Source: Gammaproteobacteria bacterium
GTDB taxonomy: Bacteria; Pseudomonadota; Gammaproteobacteria; Steroidobacterales; GCA-2729495
DNA length: 64,000 nucleotides
Direction: 5' to 3'
Assembly (NCBI GenBank): GCA_028285245.1
Contig: JANQPY010000016.1
Location: forward strand, 62,001-126,000
The position numbers and the translations under genes are program-made. Positions 8,759-16,556 of the stretch are shown here, piece after piece. The stretch's first letter is position 1. Every line of letters starts with the position of its first letter. The notes beneath the pieces were generated by a model, which searched no databases, was not told the DNA's origin, and saw only the letters and a list, made by a program, of their open reading frames with translations.

Positions 8759-9859
8759 ATGTCAACTTACTCCGTCCATCTCATCGCTGCCGCACGGCCT
8801 AACTTCATGAAAGTGGCGCCCCTCTATCACGCGCTGAGCGAGGCTGCTGAGTTTCAGGTCGCGCTCGTTCACACGGGCCAGCACTACGACCAGAATATGT
8901 CGGACGCGTTTTTCGACGACTTGCGGCTGCCCAAGCCGCAGTTTCATCTGGGCGTAGGTAGCGGCACGCACGCTGAACAAACCGGTCGTACGATGATTGA
9001 ATACGAGCGCGTTTGCGTGGCTGAAAAACCCGACTGCGTGATCGTGGTGGGTGACGTAAATGCAACGGCAGCGGTCGCTATGGTGTGCACGAAACTAGGT
9101 GTGCCCGTCGTGCACCTGGAAGCCGGCCTGCGCAGTCGCGATCGGAGCATGCCCGAAGAAATCAACAGGCTTGTTACAGACGCAGTGGCTGACCTGCTCT
9201 GGACGCCTTCTCCGGACGGCGACGAGAACCTGCTGGCCGAGGGTGTGCCGCCGGAAAAGATTAACCGCGTCGGCAATATCATGCTCGATTCTTTCGAGCT
9301 GATGCGCGAGCGCATTGAAGCCGCGGAGACCAGGCAGCTGTTGCAGCTGGAATCCGGGCAATACGGAATCGTGACCTTGCATCGACCGGCGAACGTAGAC
9401 CCTCCGGAGGTCCTCGGTGTGCTCGTGGCCCAGTTGGTGGACACGTCCGTCCGGCTACCCCTGGTCTTTCCGGTGCATCCACGCACTCGCGCCCGGCTGG
9501 ATGAGACCGGCGCGGGGAATGCGCTCGCGGCGGCGGATGGCATCCAGCTTATTGACCCTCTCGGTTATGTCGAATTCATGAATTTGGTGGCTGGCGCGAG
9601 CGTTGCGATCACGGATTCCGGCGGATTGCAGGAAGAAACGACCTATCTGGGTATTCCGTGCATTACACTGAGGCCGAACACCGAGAGACCAATCACCGTC
9701 AGCGAAGGCACCAATCGCCTATCGACGCCCGATCAGCTCGCATCGCACCTGGCAGACGCGCTGTCCGGTAACTGGCCGAGCGGCAAGCGGCCCGAGTTGT
9801 GGGATGGCAAGGCAGCTCGGCGCTGTGTTGACAGTTTGCGAAAATTTCTACGCGGGTAG
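8759..9859 (+). CDS. wecB: UDP-N-acetylglucosamine 2-epimerase, non-hydrolysing
   Basis: This 366-residue cytosolic enzyme interconverts UDP-GlcNAc and UDP-ManNAc. Family motifs are in order: HLIAAARPNFMKVAPLYHAL, HTGQHYDQNMSDAFF, VVHLEAGLRSRDRSMPEEIN, TLHRPANV, FPVHPRTR and TDSGGLQEETTYLGIPC. The length is normal for the family. No clear Shine-Dalgarno is seen before the ATG. The product would supply UDP-ManNAc (or ManNAcA after oxidation) for surface glycans, which fits the WecG/TagA-family transferase at 42960-43745. A PrsT paralogue follows 39 nt later, probably in the same transcript. Confidence 0.93.
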   Translation: MSTYSVHLIAAARPNFMKVAPLYHALSEAAEFQVALVHTGQHYDQNMSDAFFDDLRLPKPQFHLGVGSGTHAEQTGRTMIEYERVCVAEKPDCVIVVGDVNATAAVAMVCTKLGVPVVHLEAGLRSRDRSMPEEINRLVTDAVADLLWTPSPDGDENLLAEGVPPEKINRVGNIMLDSFELMRERIEAAETRQLLQLESGQYGIVTLHRPANVDPPEVLGVLVAQLVDTSVRLPLVFPVHPRTRARLDETGAGNALAAADGIQLIDPLGYVEFMNLVAGASVAITDSGGLQEETTYLGIPCITLRPNTERPITVSEGTNRLSTPDQLASHLADALSGNWPSGKRPELWDGKAARRCVDSLRKFLRG

Positions 9860-9898
9860 AGCTTCCCCGGGATCCGCGCGACCTGCAGGATAACGACC

Positions 9899-12286
9899 AT
9901 GACGATAAACAAACTACTTGCGTTAGGCCTGCTGGCCTGCCTGGCCGCGGGCTGCGGCAGCCCGGAGGAACGGGCCGCCAAGCATCTTGAGTCTGCGGAG
10001 GCACTCTACGAAGAGGGTGATCTAATTAAGGCGCGTCTTGAGGCGCAAAATGCGGCGCAAATCCAGCCTAAGTCCGGCCCAGCCCGGCTATTGCTGGCCA
10101 AGATTGCCGAGGAGGACGGCGAGTTCCGCGAGGCGATCGGCCACCTGCTGGTGGCGATTGAATCGGACCCTGAGCTTGTTGAAGCCCGGGTCAAGTTGGG
10201 TACCTATTACTTCCTTGGCCAGGCCGCAGACGAGGCTGCAGAGCAGGCACGCGAAGCATTGCGTCTGGCTCCCGACAATGCGCAAGCGCGTTTGCTAGAC
10301 GCGCGGGTCAAATTGTTGCAGGGCGATCGGCAAGCTGCAGCTGCGGCTACCGAGTCAGCGCTTGAATTGGATCCGCGCTTCACTGACGCGATTATGTTCC
10401 GCTCCGGCTTGCTGGCGGAGGGAAATGACCAGGATGCTGCATTACAGGTTATTGACCAAGCGATCGCTGATGCAGAGCCGCCTCAGGATGAGACGCTGCG
10501 CCAGTTTCGTATGCAGCTGTATCGGCTGAGCGGGCAGAACGAGGCCGTCGAGGCGGAGTTAGAGGCACTTGCCGAGGATTACCCGGACAAGCCGGACTAT
10601 AAGATTGCGCTTGCGCAGTTCTACTCCCAACTTGAGCGCCAGGACGACGCGGAGCAGGTGCTCCAGGAGCTAATCGTCGTTGATCCCGACAATGTGGATC
10701 GCAAGCTCGATTTGGTGCGCCTGCAGCTATCAACGGGTGATCTGGAGCAGGCCGAAGAAACCTTGACCGGTTTTGCGAGTGCCGAGCCTGAGAATCAGCG
10801 TCTCGCGTTGGCCCTGGCGGCGCTATATGAGCGGGCCGAACAACAGGATCGGGCAGAGGGCCAGTATCGGCAAGTTGCTGCCCTTGATTCGGCCAGCGAA
10901 GACGGTCTGGCGGCGCGCAATCGACTTGTCGCGCTTGCGGTGCAGAGTCAGCGAGCCGACGAGGCCCGATCGATTAACGATGCGATCCTGGATGAGGTGC
11001 CCGACAATCCAGACGCGCTGTTGGTTAGAGCTGCGTTTGAGTTCACTGAACAGCGCTACGACGACGCCATCGCAGACCTTCGAGTCGTATTGCGTCAGGA
11101 TGAGAGTTCGGAGCGAGCATTGTTGCTGCTGGCCCGCTCCTATGTCGGCAATCGCGATCTCGTGCTGGCCCAGGATACCTACCGGCGGTTGCTGGCGGTG
11201 AATCCAAGTTCTCGGAGCGGCACAGAAGAGCTGGCCTCCTTGCTGGCCAACCAGGGCAATCCCCAGGCCGCAGAGGAGGTGCTGCGGGCGCGTCTTGATC
11301 TGGCACCAGATGATGAGCGCGCAGCCACCGGACTGGTGCAAACGCTGCTGGCTCAGCAAGACCTGACAGGTGCCGAATCCGAGGCACGGCGATTGTTGGA
11401 CGTCAACTCCAATAACGTGCTGGCGCAGTTTCAGCTTGGCCGCGTGCTGCAGGCGAAGGGCTCTGTCGATGAAGCCGTTGAGGCTTATAAGCTCACCTTA
11501 GAGCGCGAGCCCAATGCCATTGCAGCCCTGCAGGGTTTGGCGAGTGTCCTGGCCGGAAACAACCGGGCCCAGGAGGCGATCGACTATGTCAGTCAGTATG
11601 TGCAGGACAAGCCGGATGTGCCGGCCGCCCGGCTGCTGCTCGGGTCTCTGTACGCCGGTCAGGGACGAGTGGATGACGCGCGTGAAGTTTACGAGGCATT
11701 GTTAGTGGACGAGCCTGCGGCAACGCGCGTCTACGCCGCGCTGGCAGCCCTCGAATCGGAGAGCTCGCCCGAGCGTCGGGCCATCTATCGGCGCGGCCTC
11801 GAGGCGGCGCCAGACAGCATTGAGCTCGCGCTGCTGCTCGCGACGGAGCTTGAGCGCGGTGAAGCCTATGGTGAGGCGATTGCTTTGTACGACGACCTGA
11901 TCGAACGCAATCCTGAGAACCTGATAGTTGTGAACAACCTCGCCGCGCTGTTGCTGGACCACCGAACCGACCCCGATTCGCATCAGCGCGCATTGGATCT
12001 GGCGCGCCAGCTTGAGTCGACTGACCAGCCGGCGTTCCTGGATACGCTGGCCTGGGCCCACTACCGGAACGGCGACTACCCTCGCGCCGTGCGGCTGTCT
12101 GAGCGGGCTGTGGCCGGCGCCGGGCAAGTTGCGGTGCTGCGGTATCACTTAGGCATGGCCTATGCGCGCAACAACAATCCGGTGGGCGCCAAGCAAGAGC
12201 TGCGGGCGGCCCTCGAGAATCCTGCTGCGTCTTTCCCGGGTGTTGAGGAAGCTCGCGAGACGCTTGCTGAGTTAGAGGCATCTTGA
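9899..12286 (+). CDS. prsT: PEP-CTERM-system TPR-repeat lipoprotein (PrsT type), copy 2
   Basis: This 795-residue lipoprotein has the signal peptide MTINKLLALGLLACLAAGC, with the lipid-modified Cys followed by GSPEERAAKHL. An array of TPR-like helical repeats fills the rest and ends with a YRNGDYPRAVRLSERAV-type repeat. An AGGATAA site lies upstream of the ATG. It matches the 2388-4835 protein in order, length and both ends, so the pair looks like an old duplication separated by four other genes. The stop codon (12284-12286) lies inside the -35 region of the thiamine operon promoter. The role in polysaccharide export is inferred from the family. Confidence 0.85.
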   Translation: MTINKLLALGLLACLAAGCGSPEERAAKHLESAEALYEEGDLIKARLEAQNAAQIQPKSGPARLLLAKIAEEDGEFREAIGHLLVAIESDPELVEARVKLGTYYFLGQAADEAAEQAREALRLAPDNAQARLLDARVKLLQGDRQAAAAATESALELDPRFTDAIMFRSGLLAEGNDQDAALQVIDQAIADAEPPQDETLRQFRMQLYRLSGQNEAVEAELEALAEDYPDKPDYKIALAQFYSQLERQDDAEQVLQELIVVDPDNVDRKLDLVRLQLSTGDLEQAEETLTGFASAEPENQRLALALAALYERAEQQDRAEGQYRQVAALDSASEDGLAARNRLVALAVQSQRADEARSINDAILDEVPDNPDALLVRAAFEFTEQRYDDAIADLRVVLRQDESSERALLLLARSYVGNRDLVLAQDTYRRLLAVNPSSRSGTEELASLLANQGNPQAAEEVLRARLDLAPDDERAATGLVQTLLAQQDLTGAESEARRLLDVNSNNVLAQFQLGRVLQAKGSVDEAVEAYKLTLEREPNAIAALQGLASVLAGNNRAQEAIDYVSQYVQDKPDVPAARLLLGSLYAGQGRVDDAREVYEALLVDEPAATRVYAALAALESESSPERRAIYRRGLEAAPDSIELALLLATELERGEAYGEAIALYDDLIERNPENLIVVNNLAALLLDHRTDPDSHQRALDLARQLESTDQPAFLDTLAWAHYRNGDYPRAVRLSERAVAGAGQVAVLRYHLGMAYARNNNPVGAKQELRAALENPAASFPGVEEARETLAELEAS

Positions 12287-12311
12287 GCGCACCAGATCCC
12301 GCCGCTATAGT
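12283..12311 (+). promoter_or_regulatory. sigma70 promoter of the thiamine operon
   Basis: TTGAGC (12283-12288), a 17-nt spacer and TATAGT (12306-12311) form a near-consensus promoter that overlaps the stop codon of the preceding gene. The predicted start near 12318 coincides with the first base of the TPP aptamer. Confidence 0.75.
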
Positions 12312-12317
12312 GACCCG

Positions 12318-12402
12318 CACCTGAGGGGGGGCCGGCTCGGCCTGAGATCCGCAAGGAGACCCTTTGAACCTGATCCGGCTAGCACCGGCGTAGGGACAGG
12401 GT
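12318..12402 (+). ncRNA. TPP riboswitch (THI element)
   Basis: The diagnostic blocks are present in order: CTGAGA (12342-12347), ACCCTTTGAACCTGAT (12359-12374), a CCGG/CCGG stem, and GCGTAGGGA (12388-12396). CCTG (12320-12323) pairs with CAGG (12397-12400) to close the aptamer. Thiamine pyrophosphate binding should repress the downstream thiamine uptake genes. Confidence 0.96.
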
Positions 12403-12433
12403 CGCGAACTGCAAGCCCTCTCCGCTTCGTCTG

Positions 12434-12456
12434 CTCACCGGCTTACGCTAGGTGAG
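12434..12456 (+). promoter_or_regulatory. Shine-Dalgarno sequestering hairpin of the TPP riboswitch
   Basis: CTCACC (12434-12439) is perfectly complementary to GGTGAG (12451-12456). GGTGAG is the ribosome-binding site of the ATG at 12462. No U-tract follows, so control is predicted at translation initiation rather than by termination. Confidence 0.65.
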
Positions 12457-12461
12457 ACGCA

Positions 12462-14642
12462 ATGTTCAACACACAATTCCGATTTAGTGCCGGCAAGACC
12501 TCGCGGTGGTTGGCGCTTTGCGTCGCATGTCTGTCTGTCGGCCTTAATGCTCCTTCCCTACGGGCAGCCGCAATGCCCGAGATCTTAGTGAGTTCCGGGC
12601 TGCGGCCGGCTGATGTGAGTGAGACGGACCGCAGTATCACGGTGCTAGAGCGCGACCGGATCGAGCAGTCAGCAGTGCAGCATTTCGAAGAGCTGATTCG
12701 GTTGGTGCCCAATTTCAACTGGTCGGGCGAGGGCGCGCGCGCGCGCTACTTCCAGATTCGCGGTGTCGGCGAACTCGAGCAATACGAGGGTGCCCCCAAC
12801 GCGTCGGTTGGTTTCTTGCTCGACGAGATTGATTTTTCAGGCATTGGTGGTGCCTCCACGCTCTTCGATCTGCAGCGCATTGAGGTACTGCGTGGGCCAC
12901 AGGGCACGCGCTATGGAGCAAACGCGCTGGCCGGGCTGGTTTATCTGGAGTCAGTGGAACCCTCTGAGGAGTTGCGCGGGCGTTTGCAGCTGACGGCAGG
13001 CAACGACGATAGCCGCGCCATTGCGGGTGCCGTGGGTGGTCCGGTAGCCGGGACGGATGCTCGGCTGCAGTATCGCGTCGCCGCTCAGCAATACGTCAGC
13101 GATGGCTTTCGCGACAACCTTTTTCTGGGCCGCGACGATACGTACGAGCGCGATGAGGTGACTGTCCGCGGCAAGCTGCGCTTGCTTATGGGCGACCGAT
13201 GGCAGGCTGACCTGAGTTCGGTGTACATCGACCTTGACAACGGCTACGACGGATTTTCTGTAGACAATGGTTTCGAGACGTTCTCAGACAGGCCTGGCGA
13301 AGATCGTCAGCGCAGTGCCGGCGGCAGCCTGCGCATCGATGGGCGTTCTCCGGGCGGAGTCATTGATTTAGTCAGCATCACCACATTTCTGGATTCCGAC
13401 ATCGAGTTCAGCTTCGACGCCGACTGGGGCAATGATGAATTCTGGGGGTCAGACCGCTTCGGCAATTCGGTCTACGATTACTTTTCCGCCACAGATCGAG
13501 ACCGGCAGACGTTCACGCAGGAGTTCCGCCTGGTTTCTGGCGAGAGTGGCCGCCTGTTTGGTGACAGCACGGCATGGGTTGCTGGGATTTATTTTCGCAG
13601 CGAAGACGAAGTTAATCGGACAGTGAACTTCGCCCGCGATGATTTCACGCCGCCCTGCTTCCCGGGCGATGAACTGGTCAACGATCCTGTATCGCGCTGC
13701 CGCAGCGAGTTTGGCAGCGAATACACGGCGGATAGCGTCGCACTATTCGGTCAGCTGGATGTTGCGCTCAGTGAGAGATGGGCTTTGGCATTCGGACTGC
13801 GCGGCGAGCGGCGCGATGCCGATTACTGGGATAGCAATACACTGGCGTTCTCTCCCAGAGACGACTTATGGGGCGGCAACATCACGTTGAGCCACGACTT
13901 TGATGAAGCCACCAGGCTCTACGCGCGAATCGCGCGGGGCTATAGGGCCGGCGGATTCAATATCAACCCGTTCATACCAGCGGGGCAGGTACGATTCGAT
14001 GACGAGTATTTGTTCAACTATGAACTAGGGCTGCGTGCCGCCGCTCCTGATCAGCGCTGGTCCTACGATGTGGCGGTCTTTTGGCAGAATCGCCGCGATG
14101 CCCAGGTCAAGATTCCACTGCAGGACGCCTTGGGCAATCCCATCGCGTTTACGTTCCTAACGGAGAATGCCGAGCGGGCCACCAGCCTCGGGTTGGAGCT
14201 ACAGGGGCAGATTGCCGTGACGGAATCACTGACTCTGCGTGGCGTGCTGGGGCTACTCGACGCGGAGGTGGACCGGTTTACCTACGACCCCAGTCTGGAA
14301 GGCAGGGATGTCGCGCATGCGCCCAGCTACAACTACGCGCTGGGCGCGCGTGTTACCCGGCCCGCCGGCTGGTTTCTCGACTTCGAGTTCTCCGTCCAGG
14401 ACGACTACTTCTTCGACTTCAGTCACGACCAAAGGTCAGAGCCTTACGAACTGGTCAATCTGAGCGCAGGGCGTGAGTGGGGTCGGTTTAAGGTGACCTT
14501 CTGGGCACGCAACCTCTTTGATGAGAAGTATGCAGTGCGTGGTTTCTTTTTTGGTAATGAGCCGCCTGCATTTGAACCGAGGCAGTATGTGCGCCTGGGC
14601 GATCGCCGCCACGTCGGTGTCACAGTCGCATACAACTATTGA
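12462..14642 (+). CDS. TonB-dependent receptor, probable thiamine transporter
   Basis: This 726-residue outer-membrane receptor has a signal peptide (MFNTQFRFSAGKTSRWLALC... to LRAAA), a TonB-box-like PEILVSSGLR, a plug domain (VPNFNWSGEGARARYFQIRG; IEVLRGPQGTRYGANALAG) and a 22-strand-type barrel. It ends with NLFDEKYAVRGFFFGNEPP...VGVTVAYNY. The TPP riboswitch in its leader and the three genes behind it make thiamine or a derivative the likely substrate. This is inferred from regulation; the barrel itself does not reveal the ligand. Confidence 0.9.
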   Translation: MFNTQFRFSAGKTSRWLALCVACLSVGLNAPSLRAAAMPEILVSSGLRPADVSETDRSITVLERDRIEQSAVQHFEELIRLVPNFNWSGEGARARYFQIRGVGELEQYEGAPNASVGFLLDEIDFSGIGGASTLFDLQRIEVLRGPQGTRYGANALAGLVYLESVEPSEELRGRLQLTAGNDDSRAIAGAVGGPVAGTDARLQYRVAAQQYVSDGFRDNLFLGRDDTYERDEVTVRGKLRLLMGDRWQADLSSVYIDLDNGYDGFSVDNGFETFSDRPGEDRQRSAGGSLRIDGRSPGGVIDLVSITTFLDSDIEFSFDADWGNDEFWGSDRFGNSVYDYFSATDRDRQTFTQEFRLVSGESGRLFGDSTAWVAGIYFRSEDEVNRTVNFARDDFTPPCFPGDELVNDPVSRCRSEFGSEYTADSVALFGQLDVALSERWALAFGLRGERRDADYWDSNTLAFSPRDDLWGGNITLSHDFDEATRLYARIARGYRAGGFNINPFIPAGQVRFDDEYLFNYELGLRAAAPDQRWSYDVAVFWQNRRDAQVKIPLQDALGNPIAFTFLTENAERATSLGLELQGQIAVTESLTLRGVLGLLDAEVDRFTYDPSLEGRDVAHAPSYNYALGARVTRPAGWFLDFEFSVQDDYFFDFSHDQRSEPYELVNLSAGREWGRFKVTFWARNLFDEKYAVRGFFFGNEPPAFEPRQYVRLGDRRHVGVTVAYNY

Positions 14643-14651
14643 GGATAGACG

Positions 14652-14918
14652 ATGCGTATCACTGCTGAGATTAGCATGTACCCGCTGCAAGAGGATTTTG
14701 TGGAGCCCATCCGCGACTTTATTGGGCAACTGCGTCAACGCCCCGGGCTAGACATCATGACCAACCAGATGAGTACGCAGCTCCGCGGTGATTTCAACGA
14801 CGTTACTTCTGCCATAGCCGACTGCATGCGCGAATCCATGGAGCATTCGGCAACTATCAGTTTCGTCGTTAAGTATCTGAACGCAGACTTGCCCATTGAT
14901 ACCCGGCCCGCGGTGTGA
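14652..14918 (+). CDS. YkoF/MTH1187-like thiamine-binding domain protein
   Basis: This 88-residue single-domain protein begins MRITAEISMYPLQEDFVEPI and contains STQLRGDFNDVTSAI, as in the ferredoxin-like YkoF/MTH1187 fold. Members bind thiamine or its pyrimidine moiety; YkoF itself has two such domains, here there is one. There is no signal peptide, so it is probably cytosolic. It begins 9 nt after the receptor gene and overlaps the permease start by 4 nt (GTGA), so translation is likely coupled. It could hand thiamine from the permease to the kinase or act as a sensor. Confidence 0.8.
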   Translation: MRITAEISMYPLQEDFVEPIRDFIGQLRQRPGLDIMTNQMSTQLRGDFNDVTSAIADCMRESMEHSATISFVVKYLNADLPIDTRPAV

Positions 14919-15517
14919 CGAATTGGTGGGAGGGCCTTGCGGTCTTACTTGCCATCATCTACTTGGTGCTGGCGATTCGCCAGCACGCGGCTTGCTGGCC
15001 GGCCGCCATTGCCAGCGCCGGTATCTTCTTATTCGTGCTCGCAGACGCGGGGCTTTATATGGAGGCGGCGCTGCAGGTGTTTTACATTGCGATCGCGCTC
15101 TACGGATGGCGTCTGTGGCTGGTTGGTGAGTCGGAGCAGCAGCCGTTATTTGTGACCCGGTGGCGGGTTCGCCAGCATATCGCCGCGCTTTCTACGATCG
15201 CAGTGCTGACAGCCGCGAGCGGCGAATTGCTGAGCCGGTTCAGCGACGCAGCGCTGCCTTACCTTGACGCGTTCACCACCTGGGGTGCGGTCATTACTAC
15301 CTGGATGGTCGCGCGCAAAGTACTCGACAATTGGATCTACTGGTTTGTGATAGACGGCGTGTCGATCTACCTGTTCATCTCTCGCGACCTCTATCTCACG
15401 GCCGGGCTGTTTGGCATTTATCTTATTCTTGTAGTGATTGGCTTCCTGAGCTGGCGCCGTTCAATGCGCGATGCGATGAAGCCGATGGCGAACTCACAGC
15501 CTCCAGCTCATGCTTGA
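14915..15517 (+). CDS. pnuT: PnuC-family thiamine permease (PnuT)
   Basis: A GTG start overlaps the previous stop. The product has 200 residues and about 7 hydrophobic helices, of the PnuC vitamin-transporter family (LYGWRLWLVG; WGAVITTWMVARKVLDNWIYW; VSIYLF). PnuC-family proteins carry vitamins by facilitated diffusion and rely on phosphorylation in the cytosol to trap them. In this TPP-regulated operon, with a kinase next to it, the cargo is most likely thiamine (PnuT) rather than nicotinamide riboside. The start is decided by the 4-nt GTGA overlap. Confidence 0.87.
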   Translation: MTNWWEGLAVLLAIIYLVLAIRQHAACWPAAIASAGIFLFVLADAGLYMEAALQVFYIAIALYGWRLWLVGESEQQPLFVTRWRVRQHIAALSTIAVLTAASGELLSRFSDAALPYLDAFTTWGAVITTWMVARKVLDNWIYWFVIDGVSIYLFISRDLYLTAGLFGIYLILVVIGFLSWRRSMRDAMKPMANSQPPAHA

Positions 15518-16316
15518 TGTCGACCTGCAAGCCGCCCAGCAAGCGCTGGCGCAGCTAGACCGGGATGGTGAATGGCAGGTCACCCGAACCCTGAGCCGCG
15601 GCGCTACGCGGCGGACATTTCTATTGACGGGATCATGTGGCAAGGCTGTGCTCCGCGTGTCGGGTTCGTTGGCGGACGCATTTGGTCTGGAGCCAGACCG
15701 GGAAGCTGCACTGATGCAGATGGCGCATGCCGCTGGAATCGCACCAGCGGTGATTGCCGTCGACGCCGCTGCTGGGTTGTTGCTGACACAGTTTGTGCCT
15801 GGAAAGCCGCTTACCTCCCGGCAGATCAGACAGTGTTTGCCGCAGCTCGGCCAAACCCTTGCAGGCCTGCACGCTTTAGCGGTGCCGGCGGATGCCGGTA
15901 CGTTTGATGCGGCGGAAATAGCCCACGGCTACGCGGTGCACATCGGGTCCCAGGTGGCTGCGCGAGTGGCTAATGAAGTGGCCGCCGCCTGGCGGCAGAT
16001 CGCCCGGGACGCGGGCGCGCCGGTGATTTGCCATGGCGATCTGCACGCCGGCAACGTGATCCGTGGCGGGGACGGCAGACTCGCTTTCGTGGATTGGGAC
16101 TATGCTCGCGCCGCGCCGGCAGGCATGGAGTTCGCCGTGCTGCAATGCGACAACGATCTCAGCAGCAGCGAGATGACCCAGCTCACGGCGGCTTATGCGC
16201 CCCCGGGGCGGTTGTCACCCGCCCGTCTCGACGACTGGCTGAATATGTATAAGCTACTGAAAAAACTATGGTTATGGGCAGAGCCTGACCGGTGCTCGTC
16301 AAACCGGCCGCAGTGA
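15510..16316 (+). CDS. APH/choline-kinase-fold phosphotransferase, probable thiamine kinase
   Basis: This 268-residue protein overlaps the pnuT stop by 8 nt. It has a kinase-like fold with ICHGDLHAGNVI (catalytic loop with Asp and Asn) and FVDWDYARA (metal-binding Asp). Related enzymes phosphorylate choline, antibiotics or thiamine (ThiK). As last gene of the TPP-controlled operon after a PnuT permease, thiamine phosphorylation is the best inference, trapping the vitamin after entry. The short C-terminus (PDRCSSNRPQ) lacks similarity that I recognise. Confidence 0.8.
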   Translation: MLDVDLQAAQQALAQLDRDGEWQVTRTLSRGATRRTFLLTGSCGKAVLRVSGSLADAFGLEPDREAALMQMAHAAGIAPAVIAVDAAAGLLLTQFVPGKPLTSRQIRQCLPQLGQTLAGLHALAVPADAGTFDAAEIAHGYAVHIGSQVAARVANEVAAAWRQIARDAGAPVICHGDLHAGNVIRGGDGRLAFVDWDYARAAPAGMEFAVLQCDNDLSSSEMTQLTAAYAPPGRLSPARLDDWLNMYKLLKKLWLWAEPDRCSSNRPQ

Positions 16317-16357
16317 GGCTGCCAAGCGGCCGCGAAAGGTTGCGTAGGTTCCTGTTT

Positions 16358-16377
16358 AGCCCGGATTTTGGGCTTTT
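16358..16377 (+). terminator. weak candidate terminator of the thiamine operon
   Basis: AGCCC (16358-16362) pairs with GGGCT (16370-16374), followed by TTT. The stem is only 5 bp, so the call is tentative, but it sits 42 nt after the last operon gene. The remainder of the gap to 16556 shows only a small CCGAC-AAAG-GTCGG hairpin (16533-16546) next to the following start. Confidence 0.35.
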
Positions 16378-16556
16378 GGCGGAGTCTGGCCGATGGTAAG
16401 CTACCGCGCCCGCGAGGCTGCCTTTTCACGCCTTCAAATGACCCTAAGGATAGGCATCGGTTAATGGGTCTTCTGTCACGTCGCCGCGCATGGATGCCGG
16501 ATACACTACTGCAACGATAACAATCACTTGAGCCGACAAAGGTCGGAAATCTAAGA

